Positions 55,828 through 64,000 of a stretch of DNA of 64,000 bases are shown here, in pieces. The notes under the pieces were generated by a model. It made no database searches. It saw only the letters and a list, made by a program, of their open reading frames with translations, and was not told the DNA's origin. The stretch lies in NCBI RefSeq assembly GCF_018304965.1, contig NZ_JAGQED010000001.1, forward strand, positions 310,001 through 374,000, given 5' to 3'. Each line of letters begins with the position of its first letter. The first letter of the stretch is position 1. Source of the stretch: Collimonas antrihumi. Lineage in GTDB: Bacteria; Pseudomonadota; Gammaproteobacteria; Burkholderiales; Burkholderiaceae_D. Position numbers and translations under genes: made by a program.

Positions 55828-56838
55828 ATGCATACTCTTCAAATCAGTATCTACGTTCTCGTATTCCTTATTGCGCTGGCGCTGGTATTCGATTTCATGA
55901 ACGGCTTCCATGATGCCGCCAATGCTATCGCTACCGTAGTATCCACCGGCGTCCTGAAACCGCAACAGGCGGTTGCCATGGCGGCGCTGTTCAACTTCAT
56001 CGCGATTGCGGTGTTCCAGCTGCACGTTGCCGCGACGGTGGGCAAAGGCACTATCGATCCTAATGTGGTCGATCATTACGTCGTCTTCGGCGCATTGGTC
56101 GGCGCTATCTGCTGGAACATCCTGACCTGGTACTACGGCATCCCGTCGTCATCCTCGCACGCCTTGATCGGCGGCCTGGTCGGCGCTGCCGTGGCCAAGG
56201 CCGGCACCGGTTCGCTGATCTCGGCCGGTCTGATCAAGACGATTGCATTTATCGTGTTGTCGCCGCTGCTGGGTTTTGTGTTCGGCTCCATCATGATGGT
56301 GCTGGTTTCCTGGATTTTCGTGCGCTCGACGCCGCGCAAGGTCGATAAATGGTTCCGCCGCCTGCAACTGGTATCGGCCTCCATGTATAGCCTTGGCCAC
56401 GGCGGCAACGATGCGCAAAAGACCATCGGTATCATCTGGATGCTGTTGATTGCGACCGGATTTTCGCAGCAGAGCGATGCACTGCCGCCATGGTGGGTGA
56501 TTATTTCCTGCTATAGCGCGATCAGCCTGGGTACCTTGTTCGGCGGCTGGCGTATCGTCAAGACCATGGGCCAGAAAATCACCAAGCTGAAACCGGTAGG
56601 CGGCTTTTGCGCTGAAACCGGCGGCGCCATCACCTTGTTCCTGGCTACCATGCTGGGTGTGCCGGTCTCGACTACCCACACCATCACCGGCGCCATCGTC
56701 GGTGTCGGTGCGGCGCGCCGGGTCTCTGCGGTGCGCTGGGGCGTAGCGGGGAATATCGTTTGGGCCTGGGTGCTGACGATTCCTGCATCGGCCTTCATGG
56801 CAGCGATAGCCTGGTGGATCGGCAAGCATATTCTGTAA
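55828..56838 (+). CDS. pit: Low-affinity inorganic phosphate transporter
   Basis: Pit imports metal-phosphate with protons. The 336-residue protein has about ten hydrophobic segments and the two inverted PiT signatures, ALVFDFMNGFHDAANAIATVVSTGVL at the N-terminus and SMYSLGHGGNDAQKTIGIIW in the second half, plus GVPVSTTHTITGAIVGVG. It complements the high-affinity Pst system at 21.9 kb. It is coupled to the DUF47 gene and ends in a strong terminator. Confidence 0.95.
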   Translation: MHTLQISIYVLVFLIALALVFDFMNGFHDAANAIATVVSTGVLKPQQAVAMAALFNFIAIAVFQLHVAATVGKGTIDPNVVDHYVVFGALVGAICWNILTWYYGIPSSSSHALIGGLVGAAVAKAGTGSLISAGLIKTIAFIVLSPLLGFVFGSIMMVLVSWIFVRSTPRKVDKWFRRLQLVSASMYSLGHGGNDAQKTIGIIWMLLIATGFSQQSDALPPWWVIISCYSAISLGTLFGGWRIVKTMGQKITKLKPVGGFCAETGGAITLFLATMLGVPVSTTHTITGAIVGVGAARRVSAVRWGVAGNIVWAWVLTIPASAFMAAIAWWIGKHIL

Positions 56839-56856
56839 GCGGATCTATCCGAAAGC

Positions 56857-56897
56857 AAAACGGGCGATACATAATTAAATATGTATCGCCCGTTTTT
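56857..56897. terminator. Bidirectional terminator after pit
   Basis: A 17-bp perfect stem (arms 56857-56873 and 56880-56896, AAAACGGGCGATACATA with its complement) encloses a 6-base loop. A-runs and T-runs at both ends allow it to work for pit (plus) and for the T6SS operon ending at tssE (minus). Confidence 0.93.
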
Positions 56898-56948
56898 ATT
56901 TTGCGATCTCATGCAAGCCGGCTTTTAATAAAATAGCATTAATGCATC

Positions 56949-57356
56949 TCACCGCAACTGCAACAAGGTCCGCCCCTCCGGCTCGAAATGCGTGCCGAAG
57001 CGGACCAGTCCTCGCTTACGCAGATGGCAGGTCATCATGTAACTGATGACCATGCCAGGATCAGCTGGCAGCACATCGATTTCGATACCCTTGATCCTCG
57101 GTTCGTAAATCAGCAAGGTTGCTTCCATCTCTTTCTTGAGCAGGTGAGCGGATGCCGGCAGATTGCGATAGACATTGGTCAGGTCTGGCAGGCCAAAATC
57201 GGGGAGGTGCTTGAGCGACCCGGCCCGGGTGTTCAGAATGCGCCGCAAATTCTCCATCACGCTCAGGATTTCCAGCGTTTTATCGTCGTAATCGGCAAGT
57301 GGTATGTCACCGATATGTCCGAGCAGCATGTCGTATAAAGACGGTCCGGTTGCCAT
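56949..57356 (-). CDS. tssE: Type VI secretion baseplate protein TssE
   Basis: TssE is the gp25-like wedge component of the T6SS baseplate. The 135-residue protein has SLYDMLLGHIGD, the conserved NLRRILNTRAGSLKHLPDFGLPDLTNVYRNLP segment and an IYEPRIKGIEIDVLP strand, with the Glu of the EPR motif. It is the last T6SS gene here, 9 bp after tssH, and is followed by a terminator. Confidence 0.92.
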   Translation of the reverse strand: MATGPSLYDMLLGHIGDIPLADYDDKTLEILSVMENLRRILNTRAGSLKHLPDFGLPDLTNVYRNLPASAHLLKKEMEATLLIYEPRIKGIEIDVLPADPGMVISYMMTCHLRKRGLVRFGTHFEPEGRTLLQLR

Positions 57357-57365
57357 ATATTGTTC

Positions 57366-60107
57366 TTAGCCGATCGTGTCAGGAGTTGCCGCAAGCGCCG
57401 CCGGCTGAGTTTTAGCCGTGTCATCCGGTAAAAACTCCAGCGCCAGATTGCCGTCCGGCGAGTGCGACAAGCGTACTTCATCCGGCATGCCGCCGGCAGC
57501 CAGCCGCACCAGCAGCTCGCGGGCTACCACCGGCAAGATCTGCTGATTGAGCAGGCTGTCGATATTGCGCGCGCCTGATTCGCGCAACAGGCAAGCCTGC
57601 GCCAATGTGTCGATCAAACCTTCGTTGCAACTTAGAATAATGCCGTACTGGCGTTTCAAGCGCAGGGCGATGGCATCTAGCTTGATGCGTAAGATAGTCG
57701 ACAATGCACCGGCTTGCAGCGGCCGGTACAGGATAGGCTGGAAACGAGCCAGCAGGGCCGGCTGAAAATGCTCTGACAGGATCGGATGCACGGCTTCCAT
57801 CAACTGTGCAGTAGAAGCGGCTGGATCATTGCCGGTCATTTCCATGATTTCCTGGCTGCCCAGATTCGACGTCATCAAAATCACGCAATTACAAAAATTG
57901 ATTTCGCGGCCTTCACCGTCGCGCATGGTGCCGCGGTCGAACACGTGATAGAACATCTCCAGTACGTCGCGGTGGGCTTTTTCCACTTCGTCGAGCAGCA
58001 CGACGCTATATGGGCGCTGCCGTACCGCTTCGGTCAGCACCCCGCCGCGGCCATAGCCGACGTAGCCCGGCGGCGCACCTTTCAGTTGCGATGCCGTATG
58101 AGCTTCTTGATATTCCGACATATTGATGGTGGTCAAGGCGGCCTCGCCGCCGAACAGCAGGTCAGCCAGGGCCAGTGCGGTTTCAGTCTTGCCGACGCCA
58201 GAGGGCCCGGCCAGGAGAAATACGCCCAATGGCGAATGTTCATTCTTCAAGCCCGCCTTGGCAATACGCAGGCTGCTGGCCAAGGCTGCCAATGCCTCGT
58301 CCTGGGCCACCACGCGGGACGCCAGCGTCTGTTCCAGAGACAGCAAACCAGCCAGCTCATCTTCCACCAGGCTGCCGACGGGGACTCCAGTCCATTCGGC
58401 AACGACCCGGGCAATCGCCTGCGCGTCCACATCCACGAACACTAGCGGCGTCTTGCCCTGCGCCACGGCCAGCGCTTGCTGCGCGGCATTCAAGGCCGTC
58501 AACGCCGTGTCTTTCGCGGCCGGATCGCCGGACTGCCTGAATTCGCTGCGACATTGACGCAATGCATTCACCAGCACCAGCTCGCCCTGATAGCGTTCTT
58601 GCAGGCTCGCAAAAGCGGTACGCGCTTCCATTAATGTGTTTTGCAGCACGTCGTGACGTTGCTGCAGATTGGTCAGGCCGGCATCCTGATCGGCGCCGAG
58701 CTTTTCGATTTCCAGTTCCATGGCAGCCATCTGGGCGCGTGCCAGTTCCAGTTCGGCCGGCGGCGATTCGAGTCCTATTTTTACGCGCGCTGCCGCAGTA
58801 TCGATGAGGTCCACCGCCTTGTCCGGCAACTGCCGTCCGGTCAGATAACGACGCGACAGTTTGACTGCGGCGATCAGGGCTTCGTCGCGGATATGCACAT
58901 TGTGATACGCCGCATAGCGAGCTGCCAGTCCACGCAGCATCAAGGTCGCGTTGGCATCGTCCGGCTCGTCCACCTTGATCACCTGGAAGCGCCGCTCCAG
59001 CGCCGCATCGCGTTCGAAATATTCCTTGTATTCGGACCAGGTGGTTGCAGCGATCGTGCGCAGCTCACCACGCGCTAATGCCGGCTTTAGCAAATTCGCG
59101 GCATCGGCGCCGCCGGCGCTGTTACCTGCACCGATCAGGGTATGCGCCTCATCGATAAACAGTAGAATTGGTACCGGTGATTGCTGCACTTCGTCGATCA
59201 CATTTTTCAGGCGCTGTTCGAACTCGCCTTTGACACCCGCTCCGGCCTGCAACAGTCCCAGATCAAGCGTCAGGATCCGCACGTCACGGATCACGGCCGG
59301 TACTGTCCCTTCGGCCACGCGCAGCGCCAGGCCTTCTACCAAGGCTGTCTTGCCGACACCAGGTTCGCCAACCAGAATCGGATTATTTTTGCGGCGACGC
59401 GCCAGCACGTCCACCATTTGCTGGATTTCGCGGTCACGCCCAAAAATCGGATCGATCTCGCCGCGGCCGGCCTTGGCGGTCAGGTCAATCGCAAAACGCG
59501 TCAGCGCTTCGCTATTGGCGGCGGTGGTCCGATTGGCGGCCTTGGCTGGTTTGGCGTTCGTGGCAGCGGATGCATCCGAGGAGGGCGGAGTCATCTCGGC
59601 TGCCTCCGCACTCTCGTCGTTATCGGCAACCTGCGACTCGACTGATTGCGCCTCCAGAACGCTATGCAGCCGCTGAATCTGTGCCGAGGTCATGCTCAGC
59701 AACGGCCAGGCGTCGGTAGCACGCAAACAGTGCGGCGTATCCACCAATGCTGTCAGAATATGGGCGGAACGAATGGTGCGCGCATCGTCGGCCATCGATG
59801 CCGCCAGCCATGCCCGTTGCATCACATCCATCAAAGTATGCGACAGCGCCGGTTTGCCCCGCATGTCGTGCGGCAGCCGTTCCAGCGAAGCCAGCAATGC
59901 ACCCCACACTTGATCTATATCGATTTCATAGTGGCGCAAGATAGTTGGAATATCTCCTGTGCCAGGCTCGATCAGCTTCAGCAGCCAATGCTCCAACGTG
60001 ATTTCGCCATGCGCGCGCGCGTGGCATAGGCTGGCGGCCGCTTCCAGGGCGCTGGCGCATTGTGGATTGAGCTTGCGTAGCAGATGGGTGGAGTCGCGTG
60101 GGGGCAT
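57366..60107 (-). CDS. tssH: Type VI secretion ATPase TssH (ClpV)
   Basis: ClpV disassembles the contracted TssB/TssC sheath. The 913-residue protein has a ClpV-type N-domain (LLRKLNPQCASALEAAASLCHARAHGEITLEHWLLKL) and the first AAA+ module with Walker A GEPGVGKTALVEGLA. A middle coiled coil (about 410-530) and the second module with Walker A GPSGVGKTETALALADLL follow. A linker rich in Ala/Lys/Thr (about 160-200) precedes the first module. AGGA 6-7 bases before the ATG at 60107 supports this start; in-frame codons farther upstream lack a site. It lies 172 bp after hcp. Confidence 0.94.
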   Translation of the reverse strand: MPPRDSTHLLRKLNPQCASALEAAASLCHARAHGEITLEHWLLKLIEPGTGDIPTILRHYEIDIDQVWGALLASLERLPHDMRGKPALSHTLMDVMQRAWLAASMADDARTIRSAHILTALVDTPHCLRATDAWPLLSMTSAQIQRLHSVLEAQSVESQVADNDESAEAAEMTPPSSDASAATNAKPAKAANRTTAANSEALTRFAIDLTAKAGRGEIDPIFGRDREIQQMVDVLARRRKNNPILVGEPGVGKTALVEGLALRVAEGTVPAVIRDVRILTLDLGLLQAGAGVKGEFEQRLKNVIDEVQQSPVPILLFIDEAHTLIGAGNSAGGADAANLLKPALARGELRTIAATTWSEYKEYFERDAALERRFQVIKVDEPDDANATLMLRGLAARYAAYHNVHIRDEALIAAVKLSRRYLTGRQLPDKAVDLIDTAAARVKIGLESPPAELELARAQMAAMELEIEKLGADQDAGLTNLQQRHDVLQNTLMEARTAFASLQERYQGELVLVNALRQCRSEFRQSGDPAAKDTALTALNAAQQALAVAQGKTPLVFVDVDAQAIARVVAEWTGVPVGSLVEDELAGLLSLEQTLASRVVAQDEALAALASSLRIAKAGLKNEHSPLGVFLLAGPSGVGKTETALALADLLFGGEAALTTINMSEYQEAHTASQLKGAPPGYVGYGRGGVLTEAVRQRPYSVVLLDEVEKAHRDVLEMFYHVFDRGTMRDGEGREINFCNCVILMTSNLGSQEIMEMTGNDPAASTAQLMEAVHPILSEHFQPALLARFQPILYRPLQAGALSTILRIKLDAIALRLKRQYGIILSCNEGLIDTLAQACLLRESGARNIDSLLNQQILPVVARELLVRLAAGGMPDEVRLSHSPDGNLALEFLPDDTAKTQPAALAATPDTIG

Positions 60108-60279
60108 GTGAGTCCTGTTGAGACCGTTCGTATTCATACATACCGCTACACGAGCGATATTGAGACTGATCGGATAAAAATTCATATAGCAAGCCGGACA
60201 CTTCATGCGCCCGGCATTGGCAAAGCTCCTCGGTACCAGCGCCGGCGCCTGGTCCTCGGGGCATCACGCCGGCAGCCGG

Positions 60280-60765
60280 TTAGCGGCCTTCGTTCCAGCT
60301 GTCGGCATGAATGATGTTGCCGTCTTTGTACGTCCAGGTGATTTTTTCGTAGCGCAGCGCGACGTTTTCCAGATGGTTGTATTTCTCGCGCGCAGGGTCT
60401 TTGATGTTGTGCATCACCGGTGATACCGATACCACTTTAACGCCGTCAAGTTTCATGTTGTAGTACTCTTTTTCAGTACCCGAATCATCGATTTGATACC
60501 ATTTCAACTCCACCGATTTCAGTGTCTGGCCACTGGTGACAGCCTTATACAAATACGGTGAGGAGGCGTCGAATTCTTTGGTGATAATCAATGGTTTGTG
60601 GATGCGCGTGCCGGTCAGTTTGCCGGTATTGCCATCAGTCGGGATTTCGACCGAGTGGTTGAATTCAACCACTTCGACGCTGCCTTCGCGACCCTGGATA
60701 CGGGTGGAGCCCTTGATGTCTGCGCCGCCGTCGTCCTTGATCCACATATATGCTGGAATTGCCAT
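60280..60765 (-). CDS. hcp: Type VI secretion tube protein Hcp
   Basis: Hcp forms the hexameric rings of the inner T6SS tube and is secreted. The 161-residue protein starts MAIPAYMWIKDDGGADIKGS and has VEVVEFNHSVEIPTDGNTGKLTGTRIHKPLIITKEFD, TLKSVELKWYQID and YEKITWTYKDGNIIHADSW, all typical of the family. A strong ribosome site (AGGAGTAAGGC) precedes the ATG. A U-rich hairpin lies just upstream after the previous gene, so hcp may be expressed separately from the membrane-complex genes. Confidence 0.96.
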   Translation of the reverse strand: MAIPAYMWIKDDGGADIKGSTRIQGREGSVEVVEFNHSVEIPTDGNTGKLTGTRIHKPLIITKEFDASSPYLYKAVTSGQTLKSVELKWYQIDDSGTEKEYYNMKLDGVKVVSVSPVMHNIKDPAREKYNHLENVALRYEKITWTYKDGNIIHADSWNEGR

Positions 60766-60794
60766 GCCTTACTCCTGTAATAAACACTGTTGCT

Positions 60795-60815
60795 AAAAAG
60801 CCCCGCTGATGAGGC
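60795..60815 (-). terminator. Terminator-like hairpin between the OmpA-domain gene and hcp
   Basis: On the minus strand GCCTC pairs with GGGGC (one G-U) around ATCAGC and is followed by five T residues, 8 bases after the upstream gene's stop. The stem is short, so it is probably an attenuator and not a full stop. Confidence 0.5.
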
Positions 60816-60822
60816 GCTACGG

Positions 60823-62502
60823 TCAGGTTCCGGGAGAATCCGGTACCAGAGTGATTTCGACGCGGCGATTGCGCGCGCGTCCGGTTTCGGTCTGATTGTC
60901 GGCAATTGGCCGGCTATCCCCATATCCTTGAATTGCAAAGCGCGACGGCGCCATGTCGGCGGCTTCGGTGAGCCAGTCGCGTACCGCGCTTGCCCGCGCT
61001 ATGGATAGGCGCTGATTACTGCCGGGATCGCCAACGTTGTCGGTATGGCCGGCGACCAGAATCCGATTCTCCGGATGCGCCTTGATCATTTCCAGTGCAG
61101 CTACCATGGTGCGGGTGGAGCCCGGCATGAGCTGGGCTTTGCTGCTGGCGAACAGCGACATGCTGTCAAGAGTGACGATGGCCGGCTTGGGGGCGGGTGG
61201 CTGGTAAGACGCAATCGCAGCATTCAATGCCGGCATTGCGCCGCCGCCGCGGTACATACCAAAACCAAGGCTTAGCGGCAGGCCGGTGCGCTGATAGCGT
61301 TCCAGCCTGTCGCGATCGGCGGTGAGTGCGGCCAGCGCATCGCGCCGCGCGGCATCGTTGGCCGCCGGAATGCCGGTAAAGCGGGCAATGTTGTCGCCGG
61401 CTTGTGTCAGCAGGGCGTGATTGTTGGCGGCTGCCGCCCATCCGGCCAGCGCCAGAGCGACGGTGATCAACAAGAGCGCATGGGCCAGCGCATGCATGCG
61501 CGGCGAGATCCAGACTCGTTGCGGCAGTGCTGCGATCAAGGCTTGCGGGAGCGGCCAGCGGATGTTGCTGGCGGCGAAACCCGGCGGAGTCAGATGCATA
61601 CGCTCTTGCAAATGCCGATTCCATGGCGCGCGCGGATTGGCGCTGGGACCACAATCGATCCAGCCGATGCCAAACAACGGCCAGACGGCGGCTGGTTGAT
61701 TACGATCCTGGAGGGCAGTTAAGGCGATACTGCGGGTCCAGTCGACGATGTCCGACAAGGCTGCTGCGCGCCAAGCCGGTACAACGTCCGGGTGGGCTCG
61801 CTGTGCATCCGCCTCGCTGCTCCGGATTACTTCCTCAAAAGCGCATGCGCCCAGGATTGGCTTGGCACTCGACACACCATACCATTGCGGCGTTGCATTT
61901 TCAGTCTCGTGCTGGGCGCTGGTGAGCCGCTGATACACCGCCAGATAACCGGGAATGCGTGTCCCTAGCAGCCGTGAGGTATCGCCGCTCGCTTGACGAA
62001 TCAGTCGTAATGAATGCGTTATTGCGTGTTGGTCTGCATAAAAGGCCGGAGCCAGCGCCAGCACGATACCGTCAGGAGCCCGGCCGTCGCGCCATTGACG
62101 CAGTACCACAGCCAGCCGCGACATGTCCTGCGGCCGATCGACACGCACCCAGATGGCGCCATCGCCGACATGGGCCAAACGGCGATGATTCCCATCAAGG
62201 AATAACTCCGCAAGACCATCTCCCACAACCAGCAGCAACGGCATCTGTGTACGCAGGCTGCGCGGCAGGTCGGCGGTGAGTGTCCCCAATTGTCCCAATA
62301 TCTCGGCACTGCGCTGCTGCGCGCGCTTGATGCGTGCAGTCCTGAAAGCAACGACGCCGATTGCCGCCACCAAGATCAGCGCCGCCAGCGTCCATTGCAA
62401 TCCAGGCGTCAGATTCAGTACGCCCAATACCAGCACGAGCGCAAGCGCGGTTGCCAGCGCCGTTATCGCTCGATAGGGATAACCCAGGCTTAAGTCGTTC
62501 AT
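60823..62502 (-). CDS. T6SS membrane protein with TssM-like N-terminus and OmpA C-terminus
   Basis: The 559-residue protein has two N-terminal membrane helices (about 12-30 and 36-53) and a cytoplasmic region. That region resembles the TssM/IcmF G-domain but has lost the P-loop: MPLLLVVGDGLAELF at 87-101, VVLRQWRDGRAPDGIVLAL at 132-150 and TRIPGYLAVYQRL at 181-193. A third helix (about 337-359) leads to a periplasmic linker and an OmpA peptidoglycan-binding domain from about 430 (ILVAGHTDNVGDPGSNQRLS, GYGDSRPIADN, RARNRRVEI). Its ATG overlaps the tssL stop by one base. It probably anchors the T6SS membrane complex to the cell wall. The TssM relation is my inference. Confidence 0.8.
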   Translation of the reverse strand: MNDLSLGYPYRAITALATALALVLVLGVLNLTPGLQWTLAALILVAAIGVVAFRTARIKRAQQRSAEILGQLGTLTADLPRSLRTQMPLLLVVGDGLAELFLDGNHRRLAHVGDGAIWVRVDRPQDMSRLAVVLRQWRDGRAPDGIVLALAPAFYADQHAITHSLRLIRQASGDTSRLLGTRIPGYLAVYQRLTSAQHETENATPQWYGVSSAKPILGACAFEEVIRSSEADAQRAHPDVVPAWRAAALSDIVDWTRSIALTALQDRNQPAAVWPLFGIGWIDCGPSANPRAPWNRHLQERMHLTPPGFAASNIRWPLPQALIAALPQRVWISPRMHALAHALLLITVALALAGWAAAANNHALLTQAGDNIARFTGIPAANDAARRDALAALTADRDRLERYQRTGLPLSLGFGMYRGGGAMPALNAAIASYQPPAPKPAIVTLDSMSLFASSKAQLMPGSTRTMVAALEMIKAHPENRILVAGHTDNVGDPGSNQRLSIARASAVRDWLTEAADMAPSRFAIQGYGDSRPIADNQTETGRARNRRVEITLVPDSPGT

Positions 62503-63182
62503 TACGGCTTTTGCTGCAACAGATGGGACAATTGCAGATCAAGCGACTGGCCGAGCAACAGGTAAAGCAACAACGTGGCCACCGCGGCAAATCCGGCCAA
62601 GGCCCAGGGCGATAGCCGATACAGCCAATCCAGGGGTCTGGTGCGTGAGGTGTCGATAATCAAGCGTTGATCGGACATCGGGCGCAGTTTGGCGATCTGC
62701 GCATCCAGGGCTGCCATTAAAGCGGTGCGTTCGTCGTTTCCGGTGCGCGCATAGCGCCCCTTGAAACCTAAGCCCAAGATGGTGCTGTAGCACTCCAGCA
62801 GTTCGAGATTGGGCGGTGTTTCGCGCATCCGGGCTGCGATACGTTCGTAAATCCGCTCGCCGGCGTCATGATTCTGAAATCGCTCCACTTGCAGCGGTTC
62901 TGCATCCCATTCCGATTTTTTTTCGACGGGCAGATGACGCAACACCATTTCGTCGAGCAAGCCGCATTGCGCATAGAGCGCATCTTGTTTGACATCGATG
63001 GCAACCTGCTGTCGTCCCAGCACTTCCTCAAAGGAGGCGACCAATTGCTGGCAGTCCTCGCGCAGCACTTCGATAGAGTCCGGTGTCGCACGTTGCGCCA
63101 GCAAGGAAACCTCCAGAGCGGTGTCGCGCAACAAAGCGCGTATGGAAACGGCGGAAGTGGCGGTCGAAGTCGAAGAGGTCAT
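62502..63182 (-). CDS. tssL: Type VI secretion membrane protein TssL (DotU/IcmH)
   Basis: TssL is the inner-membrane hook-shaped partner of TssM and contacts the baseplate through TssK. The 226-residue protein has the DotU core: DALYAQCGLLDEMVLRHLPVE, WDAEPLQVERFQNHDAGERIYERI and LECYSTILGLGFKGRYA. A single C-terminal membrane helix follows (about 193-213, LAGFAAVATLLLYLLLGQSL). It has no OmpA extension; that domain is on the next gene. Its ATG overlaps the tssK stop by 4 bases. Confidence 0.94.
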   Translation of the reverse strand: MTSSTSTATSAVSIRALLRDTALEVSLLAQRATPDSIEVLREDCQQLVASFEEVLGRQQVAIDVKQDALYAQCGLLDEMVLRHLPVEKKSEWDAEPLQVERFQNHDAGERIYERIAARMRETPPNLELLECYSTILGLGFKGRYARTGNDERTALMAALDAQIAKLRPMSDQRLIIDTSRTRPLDWLYRLSPWALAGFAAVATLLLYLLLGQSLDLQLSHLLQQKP

Positions 63183-64000
63183 GATGTGAGTACCGCAAAC
63201 AGTTCAAGCGAGGCGTCAGGCACTGATGACGGCAGGTAGATCTGGCACGCGCGTGCGGCCAGCATCCGGGCATGGGCCGGGTCGCTGGTGTCGAGCGCAA
63301 AATATTGGTTTTCCAGGCGGATCGGGATCGCTGCTGGCACCCGTTGCACCGCCCGCAGAGGAATCCCGGCCAGTGCGGCGTTGACAATGTGCTCGATATC
63401 GTCAGGACTGCCGATCTTGCACAGCTTCGGAATGTGTTCGATCAGCTGCAAGGCGGGCAACGCCGCATGTACCGACAAGTAATAGTCGGCGCCGTCCAGC
63501 AAGCGCTCGTCCTTGAACTGGCCGCTCCAGATGCTTGGGCTCTTTTGTGTCAGTCCGATCGGAATCACGCGTGACGGAATGATGGCGTCGAGCAACTCTC
63601 GAATCAGCGACTCCAGCTTGCTGAAAACTTGTTCTTGTTGGCCATGGTCGTAAGCAGGTAGCGCCGACAGGGTGGTACCCGTCGAGAATGTCATCAACGC
63701 GCCGGCCAGGCGGGCAAGTACCGCATACAGCTTTTCCGGCGGCTGATTGGGGTGGCTCAGCAGAAACGACAGATCTGGCCAATGGGTATTGATGCAGTGC
63801 AGGAGCCAGAATAGTGAAACGTCGGCAACCCCGAATTCGGCAATCTGATCGACACGTTCGCGGCGCCGGCTCGATAGGGCGGTGCTTTTTGCCAGTAAAA
63901 TATCGGTCAATCGCGCGATACGCTCAGTGTGGCGCGCGTGCGCCGACAGCATCAAGCAAGGCGGCACGTAGCTTCGATCAACCTCGAACTGGCCGTTACC
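63179..64000 (-). CDS. tssK: Type VI secretion baseplate protein TssK (5' end outside the window)
   Basis: The reading frame runs open to the right edge of the window, so this is the C-terminal part (about 273 residues) of TssK. It starts within GNGQFEVDRSYVPPCLMLSAH and shows the helical shoulder (HTERIARLTDILLAKS...FWLLHCINTHWPDLSFLLSHPNQPPEKLYAVLARLAGALMTF). The C-terminal head that binds the TssLM complex follows (YYLSVHA, PIRLENQYFALD). TssK trimers link the baseplate to the membrane complex. tssL overlaps it by 4 bases. Confidence 0.92.
   Translation of the reverse strand, partial: GNGQFEVDRSYVPPCLMLSAHARHTERIARLTDILLAKSTALSSRRRERVDQIAEFGVADVSLFWLLHCINTHWPDLSFLLSHPNQPPEKLYAVLARLAGALMTFSTGTTLSALPAYDHGQQEQVFSKLESLIRELLDAIIPSRVIPIGLTQKSPSIWSGQFKDERLLDGADYYLSVHAALPALQLIEHIPKLCKIGSPDDIEHIVNAALAGIPLRAVQRVPAAIPIRLENQYFALDTSDPAHARMLAARACQIYLPSSVPDASLELFAVLTS

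Overview
The window looks like a stretch of chromosome from a betaproteobacterium of the Oxalobacteraceae type (Collimonas, Herbaspirillum or Janthinobacterium relatives). This is inferred from the gene content: a Gcr-type 'recombinase', an intracellular PHB depolymerase, DUF1841, a soluble RnfB/RsxB ferredoxin, the order carAB-greA-DUF4149-yhbY/rlmE-ftsH-folP-glmM, and rpsF-priB-rpsR-rplI-dnaB. GC content looks moderate to high with AT-rich intergenic patches. I could not run a database search, so the genus is not fixed. Most of the window is core chromosome. I see no insertion sequence, prophage, rRNA operon or CRISPR array.

Layout. 1-2.1 kb: end of a DMT-type transporter, a RidA-family protein and a PLP aminotransferase. 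2.2-7.7 kb (minus): parE, a lytic transglycosylase and parC, transcribed in that order. 8-13.4 kb: a protein with two degenerate receiver domains, a MoxR ATPase with its CoxE-like VWA partner (minus), and the Gcr membrane protein. 13.9-18.7 kb: two small c-type cytochromes, then a minus-strand run rsxB-nth-VIT/CCC1 transporter-DUF1841, and phaZ. 18.9-28.9 kb is a phosphate island: ppk1-sixA (minus) lies back to back with pstSCAB-phoU-phoB-phoR, and a clear Pho box precedes pstS. 29-31.9 kb: a patatin lipoprotein, a small coiled-coil membrane protein, a C40 peptidase and an HbpS/GlcG-like protein. 32.2-45.8 kb: carAB, greA, DUF4149, yhbY, rlmE, ftsH, folP, glmM and a second phoB-phoR-like pair. 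46.1-46.4 kb: tRNA-Pro(TGG) and tRNA-Arg(TCT). 46.8-51.5 kb: rhlE, a VOC protein, suhB, trmJ and lexA with two tandem SOS boxes. 51.9-55 kb: rpsF-priB-rpsR-rplI, then dnaB. 55.2-56.8 kb: DUF47 protein and Pit low-affinity phosphate transport. 56.9-64 kb (minus): part of a type VI secretion cluster in the order tssK (cut by the window edge), tssL, a TssM-like/OmpA hybrid, hcp, tssH/clpV, tssE.

How the parts connect. Phosphate is the strongest theme: high-affinity uptake (Pst), low-affinity uptake (Pit with a PhoU-like DUF47 partner), polyphosphate synthesis (Ppk1) and two PhoB/PhoR pairs. The two PhoB proteins have almost the same DNA-recognition segment, so they may compete for or share Pho boxes.

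The less ordinary observations are these. (1) A T6SS membrane protein has TssM-like topology and a degenerate G-domain but ends in an OmpA domain. (2) A double-receiver protein has Asn in place of the phosphoacceptor Asp, and Arg in place of the conserved Lys, in both halves. (3) Degenerate micro-tandem repeats of 8-14 bp recur in many gaps, and several begin on the stop codon of the preceding gene. (4) There is a perfect 26-bp palindrome after carB, a 15-bp perfect stem in the pstS leader, and a dispersed inverted repeat with 20-bp arms.
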